64,000 nucleotides of DNA from positions 151,151 to 215,150 of the forward strand of contig CAKPNF010000001.1 of assembly GCA_934168305.1 (NCBI GenBank), read 5' to 3'. Origin of the DNA: an uncultured Clostridia bacterium. Its GTDB lineage: Bacteria > Bacillota > Clostridia > TANB77 > CAG-508. A program made the position numbers and the translations under genes. Each line of letters starts with the position of its first letter. Within the stretch, counting starts at the first letter, position 1. This document shows positions 36,704 through 44,575 of the stretch, in pieces. The notes below the pieces were generated by a model. That model did no database searches. It saw only the letters and a program-made list of their open reading frames with translations, and was not told where the DNA came from.

Positions 36704-37072
36704 CTAAAATGCAACCACGCAAAGATTATGAAGTTCTGATGATATATTTTTTAATCTATCTTTATTTTCAACGGTTAAAACTATAACAACATCCTCTGGT
36801 AATAAAATTCCATTAAATTCTCTATCTTTCACTATTTGATAAAATTTATCTTGTTTGTCTAGTTCTAATTTATCAATTTCTTCTATTACAAGAAATTCAA
36901 ATTTCTCATCTGCTTTAGATATTTTTTCTTTAAAGATTTTAAGTAATTCATTATCTTTACATTTTGAATTGATTAAAATCTTTGAATTAAGTTTTTCTAT
37001 ATCTTCGTTTTGAATTATAGCACAAGTAGCTTTACATCCTTTTTGCAATTCAATTAAATCTATATTCATCAT
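36704..37072 (-). CDS. Small AAA+-like protein lacking Walker A
   Basis: 122 residues. The central part, FEFLVIEEIDKLELDKQDKF, resembles a Walker B strand with the acidic pair, and FNGILLPEDVVIVLTVENKD resembles the sensor-1 strand of MoxR-like ATPases (compare LDELLN and KLPDNVVVVATGNQ in the target protein of the same operon). There is no GxxGxGK loop. It may be an inactive regulatory partner of the larger ATPase. Resemblance is by eye and weak. An AAGGAAAGGGG site precedes the ATG; spacing to its neighbours is only 5 and 20 bases. Confidence 0.5.
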   Translation of the reverse strand: MMNIDLIELQKGCKATCAIIQNEDIEKLNSKILINSKCKDNELLKIFKEKISKADEKFEFLVIEEIDKLELDKQDKFYQIVKDREFNGILLPEDVVIVLTVENKDRLKNISSELHNLCVVAF

Positions 37073-37077
37073 TATTT

Positions 37078-37557
37078 TTAGCCCCTTTCCTTTTTATTTA
37101 TAAAGAAACTTAATATTTTATTTAAAAACTTTTTAAATAAACCTTCTTCTTTATATTCAATTATAGAGGTTTCTTTTTCAGTTACATTTTCAGTAATTGT
37201 ATTTGTTTTTGCTTCTTTTTTATTCTTAAATATGTCATCTATATCATAATTGTCCATTTTTTCCGTTTTCTCTGTCTTTGAATTATTAGCATGTATTATA
37301 TTTTTATAATTGTTTCTATCTTTATCATTGCACCACCAAGTAATATAAATAAATCCTAAAAGTTCTCTAGTCTGCTTTCTTAAATTAAGTCCACTAATTG
37401 GCCCATTATGATTAAAGTTTGCTTTGTAATTCTTATTTGCGATTTCTGTTAGAAATTTTATAAAACTTTGTGGTATTTTTCTTACATCTTCTTGATTTGT
37501 ATAATTTAATATATCTAAAACTTCAACTGCTGCCTCGCTATACTCAACTTCTCTCAT
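37078..37557 (-). CDS. Unknown protein of the DGR-associated operon
   Basis: About 159 residues from the ATG at 37557 (GAGGTGA site inside the end of the preceding gene, so translation is coupled). The N-terminal 85 residues look like one folded helical domain: REVEYSEAAVEVLDILNYTN, VRKIPQSFIKFL, LRKQTRELLGFIYITWW. The C-terminal half is disordered and charged, ending in FKKFLNKILSFFIN, which could be amphipathic. I have no firm family name. Confidence 0.5.
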   Translation of the reverse strand: MREVEYSEAAVEVLDILNYTNQEDVRKIPQSFIKFLTEIANKNYKANFNHNGPISGLNLRKQTRELLGFIYITWWCNDKDRNNYKNIIHANNSKTEKTEKMDNYDIDDIFKNKKEAKTNTITENVTEKETSIIEYKEEGLFKKFLNKILSFFINKKERG

Positions 37558-39787
37558 TATCTTCACCTCTCATTTCTTTAGTATCTCTGCCTAAATAACT
37601 GCTATACATTTGTCCTATGCCTGTATATGCAGTTGCACCATCTTGTGCAAATTGTTCGGCTTCCATTCTAGTATGTAAAGATAATGCCTGCTCTTGCAAT
37701 TCTGCAATTCTTTCCATCTTTCTTTCATCATTTCCAGCCCAATATATATCGTAAATTGATAAATATTCTGGATCACAATGTTTTCTTATAAAATCTCTAC
37801 AAGCTTCAACTTGTTTTTCATCCGCCGTTATTAAAGCAGTCATATAAGCAAATCTCTCACTTATATCTCTAGGTAAATCTGCTTGTGTATATCCTTTTCC
37901 CATACCTTGTGTTACTTCTTCTGGTGTTAATGTAGGTAAATTATAAAAATCAAAGAATTCACTAGCCCATTCCATACGAAGTTTTGATTCTATTGACCTT
38001 TGAATTATATCCTCAACATCTTTTCCTTCATATCTTCCTGCTTCTAAATTTCTTTCAAAATTATATAATGTATTTGAAATTGAAGTCCATCCACGAGGAT
38101 CATTTGTTCTTCCTTTGCATCCATTAGCGTCTAAATGTTGTTCTCCAACATCTGGCTCCTCATAAAAATATCCAATATCTTGTATAGCTTCACTTTTACC
38201 AGAATTGTTGTATTTTGATAGCATATATCCTATTACTGCTGGATGAATTTTATGTGGTATTGCATATTCTGTAATCCATTCTCCAACTTTAGGCTCCATA
38301 TCTAAAATATGGTCGAATCTCTTTTCTAGTGGCTCTGCCAAATCTTCTGCTACACTTGAATATTTCTTTTGATTTCCTGTTGCTACTACAACCACATTAT
38401 CTGGTAGTTTAAGTCCTTTGCCTATCTCTACCATTCTATTTAATACCAAAGTATATACTAAACTTTGAACTGCTGGTTTAACATTCAAAAGCTCATCTAG
38501 CATAATTACAACTTTTTTATCACTCTCTTTTGACCTTTCATAAACTGTATCTGCTATATCAAATATACTTTGTATATTTTCTTCCACCATTTTTCTTTCT
38601 TCTTCCGTTGCTTCTTGCATAATAGCAGTCTTTGCAAAATCTGGTGGTATGCTTTGTCCTGTTTGCAAATTAACTGATCCCACTACTTTTTCTGGGAACA
38701 TATTATTTGTTAATTTCATATATATTAAATCTGGATATAATGATTTAATTCTTTCCGTTTTTCCTATTCCAGATGGACCTCTTAATAATACTGATTCTCC
38801 TGCTTCAATCCAATTCTGTATTATTTCTGTATCGGTCATTCTTACTCTACTAGCTTGTTTAGTCTTATCTGGATTTAATTTTTGTAATCTTGATTTTCTA
38901 GGCTGAATTTCTGGTATTTCTTCACTTTGTTCTCCTAGTTCTATTGTTCCTCTTGACTGTTCTAATTCTTTAGATAAATATTTATCCATAAATGTTTTAA
39001 TGTCTGTTCTGTCAAAATCTTTTGTATGATAATCTCTTGTATGTTTAAATTGAACTCCAGCAAAAATCAACTTATCTGTAAGCATCATCTTTGCCCTTTC
39101 ATCAACTAACCATTTTACCGGAGCAACTTCTACCCATACAGAATCGCCATCTCTATAACTCTCTCCATTTGAAAGTTTAAATTCACCACCATCAAAGCAA
39201 GAATTTGCTTCTACTCTCACATATCTCTTTCCATCTAATTGAAATTCCTCGTGTTGTTTTGGCGAAAACACTTCATCGTATTCATCATATTTTCTTGAAT
39301 CTGTTGTATATTTCTTTCCAGTTCTTGATAAACTTCTTCTTTCAAAAGCTCTTTCTAGTTTTTCTTGCATATCTCTTGATACAGCTTTTTGTGGATAGTA
39401 TCCATACTCTACCTCTAAAACACCATCTCTTGCTCTTTTTGGTGCCCCACTCACTCCGTTCGTGGGGATGCTAGAGATTGATGAGAACGGTAAAGCTGGG
39501 CGAGCCCCACCATGGCGTGAGTCAACATTGTCGAGGAAACCAACACCATCGACATCGACCACGAGCGCGTCATTATCTCCATAATCTGATTTAGTCCAAT
39601 AATATCCAGTTCTTCCCTCTAATGAGTCATCACCATCTATATGACAATAATCTCTATCTCTATCAACCCATCCTCCTAGTAATATAGAAAAATCTGTTAT
39701 TACTGCTTCTTTTCCTCTTTTTTGTAATATATCTAATGTTTCACTTTCAAAACACTGCTCTTGTGTCAAAAAAGTTAGATTACTCAT
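37544..39787 (-). CDS. DGR target: AAA+ MoxR-like ATPase with an N-terminal diversified domain
   Basis: 747 residues from the ATG at 39787 (GGGAG site; GTG at 39799 is too close). Residues about 30-115 have the C-type-lectin/FGE-like pattern of DGR targets (LLGGWVDRDRDYCHIDGD, GRTGYYWTKSDYGDNDA, SRHGGARPALPFSSI) and contain the variable region at about residues 72-97. A second beta-rich part follows (GKRYVRVEANSCFDGG, VWVEVAPVKWLVDERAKMML). Residues about 310-600 are a MoxR-type AAA+ module: Walker A GPSGIGKT (about 335), Walker B VVIMLDELLN (about 424), VVVVATGNQ sensor and a C-terminal helical lid. Variable sites far from the C-terminus make this target unusual. Confidence 0.85.
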   Translation of the reverse strand: MSNLTFLTQEQCFESETLDILQKRGKEAVITDFSILLGGWVDRDRDYCHIDGDDSLEGRTGYYWTKSDYGDNDALVVDVDGVGFLDNVDSRHGGARPALPFSSISSIPTNGVSGAPKRARDGVLEVEYGYYPQKAVSRDMQEKLERAFERRSLSRTGKKYTTDSRKYDEYDEVFSPKQHEEFQLDGKRYVRVEANSCFDGGEFKLSNGESYRDGDSVWVEVAPVKWLVDERAKMMLTDKLIFAGVQFKHTRDYHTKDFDRTDIKTFMDKYLSKELEQSRGTIELGEQSEEIPEIQPRKSRLQKLNPDKTKQASRVRMTDTEIIQNWIEAGESVLLRGPSGIGKTERIKSLYPDLIYMKLTNNMFPEKVVGSVNLQTGQSIPPDFAKTAIMQEATEEERKMVEENIQSIFDIADTVYERSKESDKKVVIMLDELLNVKPAVQSLVYTLVLNRMVEIGKGLKLPDNVVVVATGNQKKYSSVAEDLAEPLEKRFDHILDMEPKVGEWITEYAIPHKIHPAVIGYMLSKYNNSGKSEAIQDIGYFYEEPDVGEQHLDANGCKGRTNDPRGWTSISNTLYNFERNLEAGRYEGKDVEDIIQRSIESKLRMEWASEFFDFYNLPTLTPEEVTQGMGKGYTQADLPRDISERFAYMTALITADEKQVEACRDFIRKHCDPEYLSIYDIYWAGNDERKMERIAELQEQALSLHTRMEAEQFAQDGATAYTGIGQMYSSYLGRDTKEMRGEDNERS
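39445..39467 (-). promoter_or_regulatory. DGR hairpin downstream of the variable region
   Basis: CCCCAC and GTGGGG form a 6-bp GC stem around an 11-base loop, beginning about 29 bases past the 3' end of the variable region (read on the minus strand). Several DGRs need a GC-rich hairpin or cruciform at this place for efficient retrohoming. In this AT-rich genome such a GC stem stands out. Confidence 0.6.
39496..39573 (-). repeat. DGR variable region (VR), 78 bp
   Basis: It aligns without gaps to the template repeat at 41149-41226. There are 18 substitutions; 16 are at positions where the template coding strand has A, and 2 are at G. The invariant ends are CTGGGCGAGCCCCACCAT and a GCGCGTCAT stretch (as written on the plus strand). 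Translated, VR gives a run of Asp, Val, Gly, Phe, Leu and Ser where the template has mainly AAC/AAT (Asn) codons. Confidence 0.92.
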
Positions 39788-39901
39788 AATAAAATTCACT
39801 CCCTAAATTACAATATTTATCTTCAATAAATATCAAAAATACTTTTCTAAAAATATTTTATCATAACAACATTTTTTTGACAATGTATTTGCAAATATTT
39901 T

Positions 39902-40926
39902 TTAACTTTTTTTAGGGAATGAATCTTCTTTTAATTTTTTATTTTCTTTTGTATCTTTTATATGATTATAAAAAGCATTTTTTCTAATGTAAACATAGTT
40001 ATCATCTACTATATCTTTATCTCGTAATTTTTTTAAAGTCTTTAAATGCCTTTTCAACCTCTGTTTAGATGAAGCTCTTAATTTTCTTGTTATACTGCCA
40101 TTCTTGTTCAGGATATGTCTATATCCCAAAAAATCTATACCATTTCTTACTACACCTATTTGAGTTTTCTGATTAAGTGATAATTTCAAGTCTGTCTTAC
40201 ACTTGTTTTCTATTTCCTTAAGGCTGTTTTGTAAATATCCTTTATCTCTATGAATTAAGATCATATCATCCATATATCGAATGTACCCTTTTACTCTCAA
40301 TACTTCCTTAATAAATCTATCAATAACATTTAAGTATAATAGTGCAAACCATTGGCTAGATTGATTTCCTAGTGGCAATCCTATATTAGCTTCATTAGGT
40401 TGTTCTTTTATAAGTTTTTCAATCATCCACATTTCATCTTCTGAAAAGTCGATTTTCTTTAATAAATTTAATAAAATTTTGTGATCTATGCTAGGGAAAT
40501 ATTTTGTAATATCACATTTTAAATAATAAATATTGTTATTGTTTTCTTTTCTATATTCATCCTTTAAAAACTTTTCCAATCTTTTAATAGCAAAAGTTGT
40601 TCCTTTTTCTTTTCTACAGGCTGCGTTATCATATATGAGTTTTCTTTCAATCTTATCTCTTAATACTACATCACAAAAACATTTAATAACTACCCTGTCT
40701 TTAAAGGGTAATGCCTCTATTACTCGCTTTTTAGGCTCATATATAAAAAAATTCTGTATTCCCCTAGTTTGTATTTTTTTGAAATAATATCATTCATAAG
40801 ATTTGTTATATTTACTGAAAGATTAGCTTCAAATCTTATTACTTCTCCCTTATGTTGTTTAGATCTTCTGCATCCTTTATATGCTTCATATAAATTTTCA
40901 AATGTAAAAATTTCTTCAATTTTCAT
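39902..40926 (-). pseudogene. DGR reverse transcriptase, frame broken in a T-run
   Basis: About 341 residues when one T is added to the seven-base run at 40745-40751: the first 68 codons (MKIEEIFTFENLYEAYKGCR ... LGEYRIF) then join FIYEPKKRVIEALPFKDRVV, DNAACRKEKGTTFAIKRL and the rest. Catalytic motif YIRYMDDMIL and motif 4 GLPLGNQSSQ are as in DGR enzymes (SQ where group II intron enzymes have SP). It ends with RASSKQRLKRHLKTL. It copies template RNA with adenine errors into the variable region. Either programmed slippage, an assembly error or a recent inactivation. Confidence 0.88.
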
Positions 40927-40939
40927 ATCTTTTTTCCCC

Positions 40940-41226
40940 CTAAAAAAAGAACGCCTCTCAAAACTTGCAAAAAATAGTTAATCTATTCGTTGCTCGTGTA
41001 AGCGTTCATTTATTCTTCCACCGCACTATATATAGCGGTTAGAAAAGAGAAAAATTCCTTCACTTTAAAATACTGGTATATTTTACCTAAAATATACTTC
41101 TCTGATTTGTTTTTTAATCCACTTTTATAGGATTTATCAAAAGTGAATCTGGGCGAGCCCCACCATTGCGTTTGTTAACATTGTTGTTGTTCCTATTACC
41201 ATTTTCATTGACCACGCGCGCGTCAT
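40940..41226 (-). ncRNA. DGR template RNA with template repeat (TR 41149-41226)
   Basis: The 78-bp template repeat at 41149-41226 lies between avd and the reverse transcriptase gene. Its coding strand carries consecutive AAC/AAT codons (NENGNRNNNN) between conserved GTGGTC and GGTGGGGCTCGCCCA. Downstream towards the RT are structural elements: ACCGC/GCGGT (41020-41039) and GAACGC/GCGTTC (40949-41007). This region is the expected DGR RNA that Avd-RT uses as template and primer. Its G+C content is clearly higher than that of its surroundings. Confidence 0.85.
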
Positions 41227-41269
41227 AGAGTAAGGGGCAAAAAAAGAAAACCCTAAATAAATTTTTCCC

Positions 41270-41878
41270 TTAATTAAAAACCTTTCGGCTTAAAATCCTA
41301 ACTTCTTTTTCTCCATCTATCATCATCACTTTTTTCCATGCTACTGTTAAATTTATTGCCTCTGCTAGTTGGATGGAAATCTGTTTATATTGTTTATTTA
41401 AAATACCCCCTGAACTTTCTGCAACCATAGATACATATCCCAGTAGTTTTAACTTTACTACTGCCTCTTTTTGTAATTCTTCTCTTTTGGTCTTTTTTTC
41501 TGGAGCATCCATTCTAATAAAATTTGCTTCCAATAAGCACTCCAGAGTATCTAGGCAATAATTTTGCATCCTATTAACAAATACTCCTCTAAATTTTTTT
41601 GGTGATTTTTCTGTAACTGCTATTGTGTATGCTGCCAGCTTTTTAACTACAGTAATTACCATTAAATCGTTTGCATTAAATGGTATCTTATTTACTTGTT
41701 CTAGCTCTTTATCATCCTCAATTTTTTCTATTTCGGATTTTTTATTAAACTTTTTATTATTGGCAGTAGCAATAGACTGCTTTACTGCCAATTTATCTTC
41801 AATATTATTTTCTACTCCATTAGCATCTTCTAATTTTTTAGGTATTTTTAAATTACTATCTCGACTTACTTGTAACAT
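41270..41878 (-). CDS. avd: Avd-type accessory protein of the DGR
   Basis: 202 residues. The first about 70 are charged and repetitive. Residues about 80-190 match the four-helix Avd/23S-IVP-like bundle: TVVKKLAAYTIAVTEKSPKK, FRGVFVNRMQNYCLDTLECL, LEANFIRMD and the last helix ISIQLAEAINLTVAW. Avd forms a barrel-shaped pentamer that binds RT and template RNA and is required for mutagenic cDNA synthesis. It lies just upstream of the template repeat. The long charged N-terminal extension is unusual. An AGGAGGAG site precedes the ATG. Confidence 0.82.
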   Translation of the reverse strand: MLQVSRDSNLKIPKKLEDANGVENNIEDKLAVKQSIATANNKKFNKKSEIEKIEDDKELEQVNKIPFNANDLMVITVVKKLAAYTIAVTEKSPKKFRGVFVNRMQNYCLDTLECLLEANFIRMDAPEKKTKREELQKEAVVKLKLLGYVSMVAESSGGILNKQYKQISIQLAEAINLTVAWKKVMMIDGEKEVRILSRKVFN

Positions 41879-41945
41879 TTTACTCCTCCTACTACAGTTT
41901 TACATTCTAGCATAAATTCCCTAAAAAATCCATTTGACTATCCAT

Positions 41946-42326
41946 TTAGAAGTTTTCACTTATTCTTTGTACTTTATTTAAAACTTCATTATATTCTTCC
42001 CTACTTACATTTGTTCCATCTAATGACTTTTGAAACTTCTTTTCTTCTTCTGATAAATCCATTTCTGGATCATCAATATCGCTAATTGTTTTATCTACAC
42101 ATTTTAATATTTCAAGCATTCTTTTTATAATTTCTCTTACATCAATGTTACTAAATTTAAAGCATTCTTTTGCTTTATTAAATAATATTTTATATTCAAG
42201 TTTTGTTAGATCTACTATATTATTTTTTTCTAATTGTTTATACAACTGATGAACTATGTATAAATCCTCTAAATCTTCCTTTTCTTCATCAGTTAATCTA
42301 TTATATTTTTCAAATATATTTATCAT
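41946..42326 (-). CDS. Unknown helical protein
   Basis: 126 residues, predicted almost entirely helical and acidic (LTDEEKEDLEDLYIVHQLYK, IDDPEMDLSEEEKKFQ). Its start overlaps the end of the upstream replication-initiator-like gene (ATGA-type overlap at 42323-42326), so they are translationally coupled. No family recognised. Confidence 0.5.
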   Translation of the reverse strand: MINIFEKYNRLTDEEKEDLEDLYIVHQLYKQLEKNNIVDLTKLEYKILFNKAKECFKFSNIDVREIIKRMLEILKCVDKTISDIDDPEMDLSEEEKKFQKSLDGTNVSREEYNEVLNKVQRISENF

Positions 42327-43222
42327 ATATCGTATCCTCCTATATCTTCAATTTCATCTTTATTAGGTACAAAAAAAGAAGGACTTTTCTTGTCCCTCGT
42401 TAATTCATTTGTAACACTTTTATAATAATAATTTATAAAGCTCTCAATTGGATTATTCAAATCTTTGTATTCATCTTCTTTGAGTTTACAATCATTATAT
42501 ATTTTCAATAGTTTATCTCTACTAACTTTGTGAATTAGGTATTGTAATTTATCTCTAACCATTAAGGCTATTGCATAATCTATAACTTTTATTCTTTCAA
42601 GATTATCTCCAGTTATATATTGTAAAGAATCTTTTGTGTATAACATTTCGTATTTCTTTAGTAGATTATATATTTCATTAAAATCCACTTTTGAAAATTC
42701 TGCTGGAAAATCCTCTTTATTATTTATAATATAATTAAAAAATCTATCTATCTTATTAATACTTATAATATTATACTGTCCTTTTTGGGACATACCCTCT
42801 GTCCCATTTATCGAATAGGGGTATGTCCTATTTATCGTATAGGGTGTATCATTTGGATAAATTCTTCTTTGGATAATTTCGCCTTTTTCATTTTTTATCA
42901 TATCTAAACAAACAAAACCGCATTCTCTTAAATGAGAAACCCATTTTGATATTGTATGTGGTTGTGCATCTAATAAATTGCTTAAATAAGCATTTGAAGC
43001 GAAACAATAACCTTCTTTATTGGATAATATAGTTATTATTGCATATAACAATTTTTCATTTGCTTTCAAATCTTTATTAAATAAAATCGTAGCTGGAATA
43101 ACTGCATAATATCCTATTTTGTTTTCTTCATTCAAATTATTTATTCCCCCTCTCTTACCTTCAACTTTTTTAGGGGTAAATAAATTGCTAGATATTATTT
43201 CAATAACAACTTTTAAGAACAC
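42323..43222 (-). CDS. Helix-turn-helix replication initiator-like protein
   Basis: 299 residues. Residues about 30-130 form the winged-helix typical of RepA/DnaD-like initiators of mobile elements: YYAVIPATILFNKDLKANEK, LLYAIITILSNKEGYCFASN and HTISKWVSHLRECGFV. The C-terminal half is helical. Such proteins initiate replication of plasmids or excised integrative elements. It overlaps the integrase gene end by 10 bases, forming an integrase-initiator-unknown operon. Confidence 0.65.
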   Translation of the reverse strand: MFLKVVIEIISSNLFTPKKVEGKRGGINNLNEENKIGYYAVIPATILFNKDLKANEKLLYAIITILSNKEGYCFASNAYLSNLLDAQPHTISKWVSHLRECGFVCLDMIKNEKGEIIQRRIYPNDTPYTINRTYPYSINGTEGMSQKGQYNIISINKIDRFFNYIINNKEDFPAEFSKVDFNEIYNLLKKYEMLYTKDSLQYITGDNLERIKVIDYAIALMVRDKLQYLIHKVSRDKLLKIYNDCKLKEDEYKDLNNPIESFINYYYKSVTNELTRDKKSPSFFVPNKDEIEDIGGYDI

Positions 43223-44346
43223 AGTTCCAACTCATTTGCAAAATCTTCAAATTTATCAACTGTATCCGTTTTCATTTTTTTAGTAACTCTTACATATATT
43301 TCATAAGTAGTTCTAATATTACTATGTCCTGATCTTTTGGCAATAGCTTTTATATCTGCTCCTGCTTCGATTAATTTTGTAGCATGTGTTTCTCTAAAAT
43401 CATGGAATCTACAATTAATTCCTAATTCATAATGAATAACTTTAAATGGATATTTACAAGTATCTGTACCTTCAAATACTCCATTATGTTTTACAAACAC
43501 AAGATTAACTTCTTTTAATGCTTTAACTAGAGTATCTCCTATTTCAATTGTTCTATAAATTCCAGGTGTTTTACAAGTACCAAAATACCATACTGTTGTT
43601 GCTTTACCACTAATGTGCCTACCATGAGTTGCTCCGTTTTGATTTTTCTTTAATACATTTTTATTTACTGTTAATGTTTTATTTTCTAAATCAATATCAT
43701 CCCATGTTAATGCAAAAACCTCTGCTGCTCTTAAGCCAGTACAATATGCTGTTAAAATAGCATAATACATAGCATGATTATTTTTAAATCCATCTAACAT
43801 CATATTTATTTCTTCATTAGTAAATATATGTGCTGGATTCTTTTCAGGAATATCATATTTAGGTAATGAAGCCTTTATAGCTGGATTTACTTTTATAAAA
43901 CCCACTTTATCTGTTGCATATCCAAACGATGTTTTTAATACTTTTAATATATTTTTTAAAAAGTTTTTTGAATATCCTTTTTCAAGATAAATATTATTTA
44001 TAAATTCGTGTAATGTTGATGTAGTAATTTGTGTTAATCTATAAAAACCTAATCTTGGTCGAATATGATTTTTTATAATATTTGAATATGCTTGTATAGT
44101 ATGATATTTAAGATTAACATGACAATAGTTTTCTAACCAATAATCAAGATAGTCACTATAAGACATTGTAGCTGGTGTAAACGAATGTCCTGTTTGCGTA
44201 TATTCATTATAAGCCTTTATACCTGCTTCCTATGCTTCCTTTTTTGTTTTAAAACCTGACTTAACTTGTTGCTTTCTCTTTCCATTTACTGGTACAATTT
44301 CAAAATAATATTGATAACTCTTTCCTCTTTTTCTAACATTGACTAT
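43213..44346 (-). pseudogene. Tyrosine integrase of the DGR island, with an amber codon
   Basis: From 44166 down the frame encodes the core-binding domain (YWLENYCHVNLKYHTIQAYS) and a catalytic domain with TGLRAAE (Arg), FHDFRETHATKL (His-x-x-Arg), KRSGHSNIRTT (His) and the tyrosine of YEIYVRV. Upstream in the same frame an arm-binding domain is visible (VRKRGKSYQYYFEIVPVNGK, KSGFKTKKEA), then TAG at 44230-44232, then EAGIKAYNEYTQTGHSFTP. The GGAGG site at 44355-44359 has no ATG, GTG or TTG after it in frame; ATA at 44346 is possible. With the stop codon the full enzyme is probably not made; a protein from the ATG at 44166 would lack arm binding. Confidence 0.75.
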
Positions 44347-44383
44347 AGTTATTACCTCCAAAAATATTAATTTGGTAAATAAA

Positions 44384-44419
44384 AAAGAGCTAAAACATAT
44401 ATAAAATGTTTAACTCTTT
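44384..44419. terminator. Hairpin at the right border of the island
   Basis: AAAGAG..AAACAT..ATGTTT..CTCTTT forms an AT-rich stem next to the integrase start. Orientation is unclear. Confidence 0.4.
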
Positions 44420-44476
44420 AACTATAATCATTTTTGATATCGGAGCTACAATTAAGTTATATCAACGTATTCCGAG

Positions 44477-44523
44477 TTTTGACATCCAAAATTTTATTTT
44501 TCGATGTCAAATGGATGTCAAAA
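44477..44523. other. Probable integrase arm-type sites, right end
   Basis: TTTTGACATCC (44477-44487), TCGATGTCAAA (44501-44511) and GGATGTCAAAA (44513-44523) are one motif in alternating orientation. Matching copies occur at 33805-33832. They lie about 55 bases past the secA stop codon, so the attachment site is close to or within the 3' end of secA. Confidence 0.5.
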
Positions 44524-44575
44524 TGCCTTTTTTACTATATTTAATATATTAGTTTGTGGCTTGTAACCCTTGATA

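Noticed and set aside
39902..40926. Group II intron reverse transcriptase
   Set aside because: Motif 4 is LPLGNQSSQ and not QGxxxSP, there is no maturase or endonuclease domain, and a TR/VR pair plus Avd are present.
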